Shown: one piece after another, positions 1 to 6,930 of the stretch
Position numbering within the stretch: the first letter of the stretch is position 1
Layout: every line of letters begins with the position of its first letter
Assembly: GCA_947598455.1 (NCBI GenBank)
Contig: CANQFI010000086.1
Location: 1 to 6,936, forward strand
Length of the DNA: 6,936 nt
Source: an uncultured Bacilli bacterium
Lineage (GTDB): Bacteria; Bacillota_I; Bacilli_A; RF39; UBA660
Direction of reading: 5' to 3'
The notes under the pieces: generated by a model
What the model was told of the DNA's origin: nothing
What the model saw: the letters and a program-made list of their open reading frames with translations, nothing else
The model's database searches: none
Program-made: the position numbers and the translations under genes

Positions 1-80
1 ATAAATGTCTGTAATTAATTATATCAAAAATTAATTAATTAATAAATACTATGGTTATCTAATTTAAGAGGTGTCTTATT

Positions 81-116
81 TTTACATAAGATAAATGTTT
101 TTGTATATGTTATAAT
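81..116 (+). promoter_or_regulatory. Promoter of the murD-murC transcript
   Basis: A perfect TATAAT lies at 111-116, preceded by TGT, which makes an extended -10 element (TGnTATAAT). A good -35-like TTTACA lies at 81-86, but the 24-base gap to TATAAT is too long. It pairs at 17 bases with a weaker TATATG at 104-109, so either the extended -10 acts alone or the second pairing is used. With TATAAT, transcription would begin near 121-123, inside the ribosome binding site, giving a leader of only about 11-13 bases. The A/T tracts upstream (11-47) could serve as an UP element. Identification is by eye only. Confidence 0.6.
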
Positions 117-121
117 AATTG

Positions 122-129
122 AAAGGTGA
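122..129 (+). promoter_or_regulatory. Ribosome binding site that fixes the murD start
   Basis: AAAGGTGA lies 4 bases before ATG at 134. An upstream in-frame TTG at 119 would place the start before this site, so the ATG at 134 is preferred. Confidence 0.8.
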
Positions 130-133
130 TTTT

Positions 134-1465
134 ATGTTAAGAAATAAAAAGATTTTTATACTTGGAATGGCGAGAAGTGGCTATGAAGCAGCAATACTAA
201 TTGCGAAAGATAATGAAGTTTTAATTACTGATATGAAAGAACAAGATAAAGACCAATTAAAAAAACTTAATGAATTAGGAGTTAAATTTGTTTTAAGTGA
301 TAATCCTATTAATTTATTAGATGAAAGCTATGATTTATTGATTAAAAATCCTGGGATTAAATATACACATCCAACTGTTATGAAAGCTAAAGAACTTGGT
401 ATTAAAGTTATAAATGAAGTTGAATTAGCATATGAATACTTAAATAAGAATGTTAAGATTATAGGTGTGACTGGTTCTAATGGTAAAACAACAACAGTAA
501 CACTTATTTATAAAATTTTAAAAGAAGATGGAAAACCAGTTTGGTTAGGGGGAAATATTGGAACACCACTTTGTAACTTTGTAAAGGATATAAAAGAAAA
601 TGATATCTTAGTTATGGAAATATCTGATCATCAATTATGTGATATGTATGAATTTAAAACTAATGTAAGTGTTCTTACAAATATTTATGAAGTTCATACT
701 GATTTTCATGATTCACATGAAAGGTATGTTAAAACAAAATTAAAGATTTTTAATAATCATACAAAAGATGATATCGCCATAATTAATTTTGATAATAAGG
801 AAGCTGTTGATAATACAAAAGATATTCACAGTACTAAATATTATTTTTCAAAAGAAAGTCAACAGAATGTTTATTTAAAAGATAATGCCATATACTATCG
901 TGATGAAAAAGTTATTGATACTGATAGAATAATGTTAAAAGGTGTTCACAATTTGGAAAATATCATGGCAGCGATTAGTGTTGTTAAGCTATATGATGTT
1001 AGTAATGAAAGTATTATTAAAGTATTAGAGACATTTGGGGGAGTTGAACATAGAATAGAATATGTAAAAACTATTAATGGTGTAGAATACTATAATGATG
1101 CGAAAGCTACTAATTGTGAATCGACAAAAATAGCTTTAAATTCTTTTAGTAAACCAATATTACTTATATTAGGTGGTTTAGATAGAGGGCATTCTTTTGA
1201 GGATTTGACTGAAACAATGGGAAATGTTAAAGAAGTTGCTTGTTATGGTGAAACGAAGATGAGAATTAAAGAATATTGTGATACAATAAGTAAACCTTGT
1301 GAAGTATTCAATACTTTAGAAGAAGCAACTAGATATTTAATAACTAAAGCTACTAAGGGTGATATTGTGTTATTAAGTCCGGCTTGTGCTTCGTGGGATC
1401 AATATGAAAAATTTGAAGATCGTGGCGATGAATTTAAAAAAATAATTAATTCTATTAAGGAGTGA
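134..1465 (+). CDS. murD: UDP-N-acetylmuramoyl-L-alanine--D-glutamate ligase (MurD)
   Basis: This cytoplasmic enzyme adds D-glutamate to UDP-MurNAc-L-Ala using ATP, the second amino-acid step of peptidoglycan stem-peptide synthesis. The protein is 443 residues, the usual length for MurD. Visible domains in order are an N-terminal UDP-binding Rossmann fold (GMARSG at 11-16), a central ATPase domain with P-loop GSNGKTTT (114-121), then HRIEY and YNDAKATNC, and a C-terminal domain with LGGLDRG and LLSPACASWDQYEKFEDRG, which is strongly MurD-like. The central motif usually written SSFQL reads SDHQL, and the usual DHLDRH reads VHTDFH; the histidine and aspartate are kept. The start at 134 is chosen because a Shine-Dalgarno site sits just ahead of it; an in-frame TTG at 119 lacks one. 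It is first in an operon with murC. The overall assignment is firm; the motif variants are a side note. Confidence 0.95.
   Translation: MLRNKKIFILGMARSGYEAAILIAKDNEVLITDMKEQDKDQLKKLNELGVKFVLSDNPINLLDESYDLLIKNPGIKYTHPTVMKAKELGIKVINEVELAYEYLNKNVKIIGVTGSNGKTTTVTLIYKILKEDGKPVWLGGNIGTPLCNFVKDIKENDILVMEISDHQLCDMYEFKTNVSVLTNIYEVHTDFHDSHERYVKTKLKIFNNHTKDDIAIINFDNKEAVDNTKDIHSTKYYFSKESQQNVYLKDNAIYYRDEKVIDTDRIMLKGVHNLENIMAAISVVKLYDVSNESIIKVLETFGGVEHRIEYVKTINGVEYYNDAKATNCESTKIALNSFSKPILLILGGLDRGHSFEDLTETMGNVKEVACYGETKMRIKEYCDTISKPCEVFNTLEEATRYLITKATKGDIVLLSPACASWDQYEKFEDRGDEFKKIINSIKE
1457..1462 (+). promoter_or_regulatory. Ribosome binding site that fixes the murC start
   Basis: AAGGAG lies inside the last codons of murD and 8 bases before GTG at 1471. 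An earlier in-frame GTG at 1462 overlaps this site and cannot be served by it, so murC most likely starts at 1471. Confidence 0.8.
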
Positions 1466-1470
1466 TTATA

Positions 1471-2838
1471 GTGAATATTAAAGATTATAAAAATATTTAT
1501 ATGGTAGGTATTGGCGGTATTAGTATGAGTGGTATTGCTGAAATACTTAAAAAATGGAATTATAATGTTTGGGGTTCAGATGGTGTTAAATCTAGTCAAA
1601 CAGAATGGTTAGAAAATAATGGTATTAAAGTTAATATTGGACAAGTTAAAGAAAATATTACTAAAGATATTGATTTAGTTGTGTATACAGCAGCCATTAA
1701 ACAAGATAATCCTGAATTAGTTAGAGCTAGAGAGTTAGATATTCCGACTGTAGAACGAGGAGATTTCTTAGGAGAAATAACTAAGTTATTTAAGGATACT
1801 ATTGGTATTGCGGGAACACATGGCAAGACTAGTACAACTAGTATGGTATCTTATGCTTTTTTAGAAGCTAATTATGATCCATCTATTCAAGTAGGAGCTA
1901 ACTTAAAAGTATTAGATGGTAATTATCGTGTTGGTAATAGTGATTATTTTATTATTGAAGCTTGTGAATATTGCGAGAGTTATCTACAATTTAAACAAAG
2001 AAGTGCAATTGTATTAAATATTGATGATGATCATTTAGATTACTTTAAAAATATTGATAATATTAAAAAAAGTTTTGAAAAATATGTTTCATTATTACCT
2101 AGTGATGGTTATTTAGTATTAAATCGTGATGATGAAAGATGTTATGATTTAAGAAATAGTACTAAAGCACAAGTTATTACTGTTGGTAGGGATAATAAAG
2201 CTGATTGGTATTACGATAATGTTAGTTTTGATGATGATGGTTATCCAACGTATGATGCTTATTACAAAGGTGAAGCTAAAGGTAAAATAACTTTAAGAGT
2301 AACAGGATTACATAATGTATTTAATAGTTTATGTTGTATAGCTTTATGTGATGCTTATGGAATAGATATTAGTATTGTAGCTAAAGCATTACTGAAGTTT
2401 GATGGAGCTTCAAGAAGATTAGAATATAAAGGAATGCTTAATGGAGCTAAAGTATATGATGATTACGGACATCATCCTACAGAAATTAATGCTACGATTA
2501 TGGGTATTAAGAATAAGAAATATAGAGAATCATGGGTTGTATTTGAAGCACATACTTATAGTAGATTAGTTGCTCATTTAAAAGAATTTGCCCAAAGCTT
2601 AGTTCATTTTGATCATATTATAATAATTGATATTTATGCTGCTCGAGAAGTTAATACATTTAATATTAGTGAAGATGATTTAATTAATGAAATTAAAAAA
2701 TTAGGTAAAGACGCTATACATATAAGTAATCATGATGATGTTGTTAAATATTTAAAAGACAATGTTAAAGATGGAGATTTGATTTTAACATTAGGGGCTG
2801 GAAATGTAACAAAAATCGCAAGTTTATTAGTTAAATAG
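1471..2838 (+). CDS. murC: UDP-N-acetylmuramate--L-alanine ligase (MurC)
   Basis: This cytoplasmic ATP-dependent ligase joins L-alanine to UDP-MurNAc. It is the step before MurD, so the operon order is the reverse of the pathway order. The protein is 455 residues, a normal MurC length. It shows the N-terminal nucleotide-binding motif GIGGISMSG (13-21), the P-loop GTHGKTST (115-122), the catalytic-centre motif DDHLDYF with H188, the SRRLEY motif, and the family hallmark DYGHHPTE (331-338), followed by AHTYSR. HHP after DYG and the GTHGKT P-loop separate MurC from MurD, MurE and MurF. The start is a GTG at 1471, five bases after the murD stop and set by AAGGAG; translation is probably coupled to murD. 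It is intact, with no missing key residue. Confidence 0.95.
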   Translation: MNIKDYKNIYMVGIGGISMSGIAEILKKWNYNVWGSDGVKSSQTEWLENNGIKVNIGQVKENITKDIDLVVYTAAIKQDNPELVRARELDIPTVERGDFLGEITKLFKDTIGIAGTHGKTSTTSMVSYAFLEANYDPSIQVGANLKVLDGNYRVGNSDYFIIEACEYCESYLQFKQRSAIVLNIDDDHLDYFKNIDNIKKSFEKYVSLLPSDGYLVLNRDDERCYDLRNSTKAQVITVGRDNKADWYYDNVSFDDDGYPTYDAYYKGEAKGKITLRVTGLHNVFNSLCCIALCDAYGIDISIVAKALLKFDGASRRLEYKGMLNGAKVYDDYGHHPTEINATIMGIKNKKYRESWVVFEAHTYSRLVAHLKEFAQSLVHFDHIIIIDIYAAREVNTFNISEDDLINEIKKLGKDAIHISNHDDVVKYLKDNVKDGDLILTLGAGNVTKIASLLVK

Positions 2839-2848
2839 GGTGATAGAT

Positions 2849-3619
2849 ATGATATTTGCGTTTGGATGTACAAAAATTTGTATGAGTATTTAGTGGTAGA
2901 TATTTATTCTTTATTAAAATTTAGTACCAATACTAAAAAAATATATCTTTTTTAGAAACTGATCAAATAGATGAAGTTCCATATTTAAGAAAGATACAAA
3001 AAAAATTTAAAGTAGAATTTGTTTTAATTAATTTTAATAAAGATAAAAATAAATATATAACAGATAATAATCCTAATATAGATACACCTTATACAGATTT
3101 TTGCATTTTGTAAGCTAATATTAGCAGATTATGTAAAAGAAGATAAAGTTATTTATTTAGATATTGATACAATTGTTAGAAAAGATGTTAGTAGACTATG
3201 GTATTGGGATATAGATGATTATTATGTAGCTGGCTGTAAAGATCGAGGAGTTATTAATTCACCATATTTTATATCATTAGATATTGATGGTAAATATATT
3301 AATACTGGTGTAATGTTACTTAATTTAAAAAGTATAAGAAAAGGTAAAATTATTTCTAAAGTTTTTAAAGTATTAAATAATAAAGAGTTAAAATATCCTG
3401 ATCAAGATGCTTTTAATTTAGTAGTACAAAATAAAATAACGTATATTCCATCAACTTATAATCAAGCTTATTGTATTACAAATCAAGTGGCTATGTGGAA
3501 TAAAGTAAAAATATGGCATATGGCAAGAAAAAAAAGAGCAATGGGTAGTTAATATTGTTTTTTCAGAAAATTGGTATGAAGTTGAAGAAGAATTCTTTTT
3601 TGATATAAAAAATCAATAG
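2849..3619 (+). pseudogene. Glycosyltransferase family 8 gene with four frameshifts
   Basis: Joining three reading frames gives a 256-residue GT8 (LgtC-like) protein, a normal size for the family. These enzymes move a sugar from a UDP-sugar onto lipopolysaccharide, teichoic acid, capsule or protein glycans. The parts are an N-terminus MIFAFGCTKN; the metal-binding DxD in YLDIDT (3154-3171); NTGVMLLNL; YPDQDAFN; and a late histidine in WHMA (codon 3517-3519). The start ATG has an AGGGTGA site and lies 10 bases after murC. Frame is lost at an A run near 2872-2876 (one short; stop at 2891), a T run at 2948-2953 (one short; stop at 2953), a T run at 3098-3102 (one extra; stop at 3111) and an A run at 3528-3535 (one extra; stop at 3550). 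The shifts sum to zero. The usual HxxG near the C-terminus reads HMAR, perhaps a further change. It is either a recent pseudogene or sequencing error. The acceptor substrate cannot be told. Confidence 0.85.
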
Positions 3620-3644
3620 ACTTTAGTGGTCTATTGATTTTTTT
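3607..3644. terminator. Bidirectional intrinsic terminator
   Basis: The arms TCAATAGAC (3613-3621) and GTCTATTGA (3629-3637) form a perfect 9-bp stem around a 7-base loop. The stem is extended by A-T pairs, since six A's precede it and seven T's follow it (3638-3644). The T run makes it a terminator for the murD-murC-glycosyltransferase transcript. The flanking A run gives the same shape on the minus strand, where it would stop the convergent 604-codon gene about 100 bases past its end. The glycosyltransferase stop codon TAG (3617-3619) lies within the left arm. Confidence 0.85.
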
Positions 3645-3747
3645 ATTAATAATTATTGTAATTATTATAAAGTTAACGTTAAAATTGTTCCATTAATCCA
3701 TCACTAGCTAGATTATTAAAATTATTTGATTTAATAGTAAATGTTAC
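3645..3747. other. AT-rich spacer between convergent genes
   Basis: No gene or recognised site was found here. On the minus strand the frame of the 604-codon gene stays open for 22 more codons after its TAA (3682-3747) before a second TAA at 3679-3681. Without a homologue to compare, this may be chance or a trace of a longer C-terminus. Confidence 0.4.
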
Positions 3748-5562
3748 TTATGCACGTCTAGTTCTATCATCATCACCTGTGATATCTCTAGTGACATAAT
3801 CAGCAACAGTTGATATAGTCTCTAACTTATCGTCATTATCAATAATTCCACCAACTGTTTTATAGTTAGATGCAACTGCATTAGCAGATGCTGAAAGCAA
3901 TTTAGCAGCATTAATTTTCGAAACAAATTCTCCTTGGACTTCAACTGGTAAAGTTCTTTTAATCGCATCAAGTTGTTCTGCACCTAGTTTTATTACTTCA
4001 TTTATATTTGATCTTCCGCTAACAACGTCTTGACCAATACTTTTAGTTAATTCATTATATAGATTTTCGTTATGATCTTTAAGACCATTAAATACTTTTG
4101 CGGTAAAATTATTACCATAAAGTAATATGTCTTCTAAAGTTAAATTTTGGTCTGTACTTATTTTAGTAGCAATGTGATCAATTAAATCATTTTGTTTTGT
4201 CTCATCTAATAAATCATATATTTTAGTTACTTGAGAATTTTTTATATTTTTCATAGATTCTGCCAATTCTTCAGGACTCATAGAAGATAATATTTGTTTT
4301 TGGGCATCTTTGTTATATTCTAAGACATTATTTAGTGATTTGTTACCATTATTTATTTCTTTAGCAATATTTTCTGCTTCTGTTGCAGATCCAACTTTTA
4401 GTTTTCCTTGTTCTGTTAAGTAAGAATTACTTTTACTAATTAGTGATTGTAATATAAAATATCCTAAACCAGATATTACTGTGTCGCTAACATTAGCAGC
4501 AGTTAATTCTTTATCTCCTGACAAATAAGCACCAATATCACTACCCATAGAGAAAAGTGTGTTTACATATGACATCGGTTTTTTAGTAGCAGTCAAAAAT
4601 GCGTCTAAAGCAAACTTACCAGCATTTTTGTATGTTTCAACATTTTTCATGGCTGCGAAAGTTCTTAAACCTAAATCTTTAAGGCCATTTTTAAGTAGGT
4701 CATCTTTAACACTGATTAAACCTTTGCCTATTTTAGCGTCAGCTATCCAAGAAAGTGAAGTAAAAGCACCATTCATAGCTATTTGAGTATCATCCCATGC
4801 AGAAATCTGACCTTTTTTATAATTTGATTCAGCTGATGAACCTGTTCCAGCAAAGAAACCGGCTACAGCAGGTCCAGCTAGTCCACCTGTTAACGTTTCT
4901 AAAGATGCTGCCAAAACAACCCTTGATACATCTTCAGAAGCTTTGCTTATTTTTTGTGCAATTTTGCTATCATATTCAAAAGCTGATAACTCATTAATAC
5001 CTTTTCCTAAAGAAGTTCCTTCATAAAACCATTTGTTGGCGTCATTTACCCATTCAGTAGTAATAAAATCTTGAACGTTTGTTTTAGCATCTTCACGCCA
5101 GTTCATGATATCTTTTTTTGTATCATAGTCAACTATTCCTACAGCTTCGGCTGTTAGCCATGTTGCACCTTCAACTGCTTTACTACCAGTCCAAACTGCA
5201 CCATCTACTATTGCTTCGCCTAAATTAGCAACTCCTGATACTATTGATGTTCCAACAACTGCACCTGTAGAAAGACCTCTAGTAAGAAAGTCACCTACAG
5301 ACTCAAAAAAACCTTTTTCTTCCTCTAGAACTTCTGGAACTTCCGGAATTACTGCTGCCTCAAGCATGTCAGTCTCTGTGTATAATGGTCCATCAAAACT
5401 AATTACATCATTTACAACTGGAGTTACAGTTGAATGTTTAGCTAAAACGGTTTGTGCGTCAGCAGCTGAATAGGCATCTTTTGTCATGTTATTATAACTA
5501 ATTTTTGATGCTATTACATTTCCACCAGTAATTTTTCCAGAATTATATGCACCTAATCCCAT
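3748..5562 (-). CDS. Pre-toxin-like protein of LXG/type VII-associated style, no toxin domain recognised
   Basis: The exact function is not recognised. The protein has 604 residues, with no signal peptide, no LPxTG and no clear WXG/LXG motif. Residues 1-70 (opening MGLGAYNSGKITGGNV) are polar and are followed by an acidic Pro/Glu hinge (71-83). A Gly/Ala/Val-rich stretch (about 95-140) and a second one (about 214-245, ending GFFAGTGSSAESNYKKGQ) could pack into or cross a membrane. Between them lie WREDAK and EWVNDANKWFYEGTSLGKGINE. From memory, this layout is typical of large Bacillota polymorphic-toxin proteins, in which such a region sits between a secretion domain and a C-terminal toxin. 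Here the C-terminal third (about 385-565) is charged and helical, with no toxin motif I can name. The start has AGAAGGTG 8 bases ahead and its own promoter. Neighbours are a DUF4176-like gene and an ADP-ribosylglycohydrolase, which supports an effector-locus reading. Alternatives are a structural or delivery component, or an immunity-linked orphan. Confidence 0.6.
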   Translation of the reverse strand: MGLGAYNSGKITGGNVIASKISYNNMTKDAYSAADAQTVLAKHSTVTPVVNDVISFDGPLYTETDMLEAAVIPEVPEVLEEEKGFFESVGDFLTRGLSTGAVVGTSIVSGVANLGEAIVDGAVWTGSKAVEGATWLTAEAVGIVDYDTKKDIMNWREDAKTNVQDFITTEWVNDANKWFYEGTSLGKGINELSAFEYDSKIAQKISKASEDVSRVVLAASLETLTGGLAGPAVAGFFAGTGSSAESNYKKGQISAWDDTQIAMNGAFTSLSWIADAKIGKGLISVKDDLLKNGLKDLGLRTFAAMKNVETYKNAGKFALDAFLTATKKPMSYVNTLFSMGSDIGAYLSGDKELTAANVSDTVISGLGYFILQSLISKSNSYLTEQGKLKVGSATEAENIAKEINNGNKSLNNVLEYNKDAQKQILSSMSPEELAESMKNIKNSQVTKIYDLLDETKQNDLIDHIATKISTDQNLTLEDILLYGNNFTAKVFNGLKDHNENLYNELTKSIGQDVVSGRSNINEVIKLGAEQLDAIKRTLPVEVQGEFVSKINAAKLLSASANAVASNYKTVGGIIDNDDKLETISTVADYVTRDITGDDDRTRRA

Positions 5563-5570
5563 ATTATATT

Positions 5571-5611
5571 CACCTTCTATAATTATACCATATTGTTAAT
5601 TTTTATGTTAA
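5571..5611 (-). promoter_or_regulatory. Promoter and ribosome binding site of the 604-codon gene
   Basis: Read on the minus strand, TTAACA (5611-5606) is followed after 18 bases by TATAAT (5587-5582), which is itself preceded by TGG, making an extended -10 element. The Shine-Dalgarno site AGAAGGTG (5578-5571) begins only three bases after TATAAT, so the transcript should start at or beside it and carry a leader of about 15 bases. The gene can thus be expressed independently of the hydrolase gene upstream. Confidence 0.7.
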
Positions 5612-5673
5612 ATTTATTTGTAGTATCTGTAAAACTAAATGTCTTATTTAATTATTTTATTTAAAATAAAAAA

Positions 5674-6495
5674 TTATTTTTTTAAATGTGATTTTTCTTC
5701 TTTATTAGTAATTGTTTGTTCAAATTCATTTAAACATTTTTTTAAATCTTTGTCTAAATATAATAAAGTTTTTTCTTTAATCTCTTTGGGTATACCATAA
5801 TATGCTTCAGCTAGACTTCCAGTCATAGCTCCTATTGTATCTGAGTCGCCACCTATTGAGATAGCAAGTCTTATACAATCTTCAAAATTATTTCCTTCTA
5901 AAAAAGCTTCTATGGCTTGAGGAACCGATCCTTGACATGTTACATCAAATTGGTAATCTTTTCTGATTCCATCAATAGTAAAGTCTAATGGATAATATTT
6001 TTCTTCGATATATTCTTTAACATTTTCCTTTGAGTAACCATTTTTTAACATCCATATTGAAGCAGCAATGGCTTGGGCTCCTTGTATACCATATGGATGA
6101 TTATGAGAAACTGATGCTGAAACTTCAGCTAATTTTTCAGATTCTTCTAATGATTCAGCAACCCAACCACATGGAGAAACACGCATTGCTGAACCATTTC
6201 CAAAACTATTATATGGCGGAGGATTATCGATAACTAACCATTTTATAAATGTACCACCATATCCAGCATTAATGTGTCTACGACCATAATATTGCATATA
6301 TTTTATACAATTTTCTTTAAATGCTTTAATATCTTTATTTTTTTTATATTCTATACATGCTTTTCCAACTGCACATGTCATAACACTATCATCAGTAAAA
6401 CGATTATTTGGTGTAAATAAATCAAAGTCTTTACTTTTTTTATTTTCCCTTTCGTAGATTGATCCTACTATATCGCCAGTAAATGCTCCTAACAT
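5674..6495 (-). CDS. ADP-ribosylglycohydrolase (DraG family)
   Basis: This is a cytoplasmic di-magnesium hydrolase that removes ADP-ribose from modified proteins or small molecules; the target cannot be read from sequence. At 273 residues it is of usual family length and looks complete. Visible motifs are GDIVGS (7-12), the metal-binding TDDS (34-37), GNGSAMR (99-105), HNHPYG (131-136) and the second metal-binding block GGDSDTIGAMTG (215-226), with D217 and D219. The C-terminal tail is lysine-rich. The start ATG has a perfect AGGAGG 7 bases ahead, which overlaps the stop codon of the upstream DUF4176-like gene (11-base gap), so the two are co-transcribed and probably translationally coupled. 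A role as an antidote to an ADP-ribosyltransferase toxin is inferred from context and from the known Tri1-type immunity proteins. A housekeeping role in nucleotide or protein ADP-ribose turnover is equally possible. Confidence 0.9.
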   Translation of the reverse strand: MLGAFTGDIVGSIYERENKKSKDFDLFTPNNRFTDDSVMTCAVGKACIEYKKNKDIKAFKENCIKYMQYYGRRHINAGYGGTFIKWLVIDNPPPYNSFGNGSAMRVSPCGWVAESLEESEKLAEVSASVSHNHPYGIQGAQAIAASIWMLKNGYSKENVKEYIEEKYYPLDFTIDGIRKDYQFDVTCQGSVPQAIEAFLEGNNFEDCIRLAISIGGDSDTIGAMTGSLAEAYYGIPKEIKEKTLLYLDKDLKKCLNEFEQTITNKEEKSHLKK

Positions 6496-6502
6496 TTTTC
6501 TA

Positions 6503-6508
6503 CCTCCT
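6503..6508 (-). promoter_or_regulatory. Ribosome binding site of the ADP-ribosylglycohydrolase gene
   Basis: A perfect AGGAGG sits 7 bases before the ATG and shares bases with the TAG stop (6507-6509) of the preceding gene, an arrangement that favours coupled translation. Confidence 0.85.
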
Positions 6509-6923
6509 ATAATTTTGGCCCATCACTTTTGGGCTGTTGCTGGTCCAATAAAGAATCACGATAAGTATTGCCAAAAGCATTTATATAGCCTATTTCATAA
6601 ACTTGAGTTATTTGATTATGATTAAAATTTACAGCATTGTGTTGATTATCTATACCATATGGAAATTCACAAGCTATATAATCTGACATTATGTCTCCTT
6701 GTAAATAGTTATAACCTATGATCATATATTTTTTTGAATTATTATCAATTGAAACAATACTTCCCAAAGGCATATACTTTTCATATGCTTTTAGTCGGTC
6801 GTTTTCAGCTTGCTCTTTAAGTTTGTTTGCAATATTTGTTGTTTCACCATTAAAGCTAACTTGATATTCATTGCCTTGGGCAACAAATCTTTGTTCATTT
6901 TGTTCTGGGCTAAATTCCGTCAT
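6507..6923 (-). CDS. DUF4176-like protein
   Basis: The protein has 138 residues and is soluble by appearance, with no signal peptide or membrane segment. The core (about 50-115) fits the DUF4176 pattern as I remember it: PLGSIVSI, then KKYMIIGY, then DYIACEFPYG, then a late FNHNQITQVYEIGY. Ahead of it is a polar segment of about 50 residues with a possible short helix (NIANKLKEQAENDRLKAYEKY), and behind it a glutamine- and proline-containing tail. The biochemical role is unknown. From memory, DUF4176 genes are found in type VII secretion/LXG effector clusters of Bacillota, which agrees with the pre-toxin-like protein two genes downstream. The start ATG has AGGAGG 7 bases ahead. It is the most upstream gene seen on this strand, and its promoter, or further genes of its operon, lie beyond the right edge. 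Confidence 0.75.
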   Translation of the reverse strand: MTEFSPEQNEQRFVAQGNEYQVSFNGETTNIANKLKEQAENDRLKAYEKYMPLGSIVSIDNNSKKYMIIGYNYLQGDIMSDYIACEFPYGIDNQHNAVNFNHNQITQVYEIGYINAFGNTYRDSLLDQQQPKSDGPKL

Positions 6924-6930
6924 AATAAAA

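Noticed and set aside
11..47. Inverted TTAATTAATTAA-type repeats upstream of murD as an operator or terminator
   Set aside because: They are only A/T-rich self-complementary sequence, common in such DNA; at most an UP element.
1596..1826. Minus-strand reading frame within murC
   Set aside because: It is antisense to a clearly conserved part of MurC.
3313..3552. A separate 79-codon gene
   Set aside because: It is the in-frame C-terminal part of the frameshifted glycosyltransferase, and there is no ribosome binding site suited to that start.
3160..3552. Programmed frameshifting in the glycosyltransferase
   Set aside because: Four shifts in both directions at short runs, without slippery heptamers plus stimulatory structures, do not fit known programmed frameshifting.
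4559..4997. Small plus-strand reading frames (4559-4786 and 4797-4997)
   Set aside because: They lie opposite the well-supported 604-codon gene and have no recognisable protein features.
5652..5669. Inverted repeat downstream of the ADP-ribosylglycohydrolase as a terminator
   Set aside because: The arms are purely A/T with a 2-base loop, and no T run follows on the minus strand; it is more likely low-complexity sequence.
6030..6233. Plus-strand reading frame opposite the ADP-ribosylglycohydrolase
   Set aside because: It is the shadow of a conserved gene, with no motif of its own.
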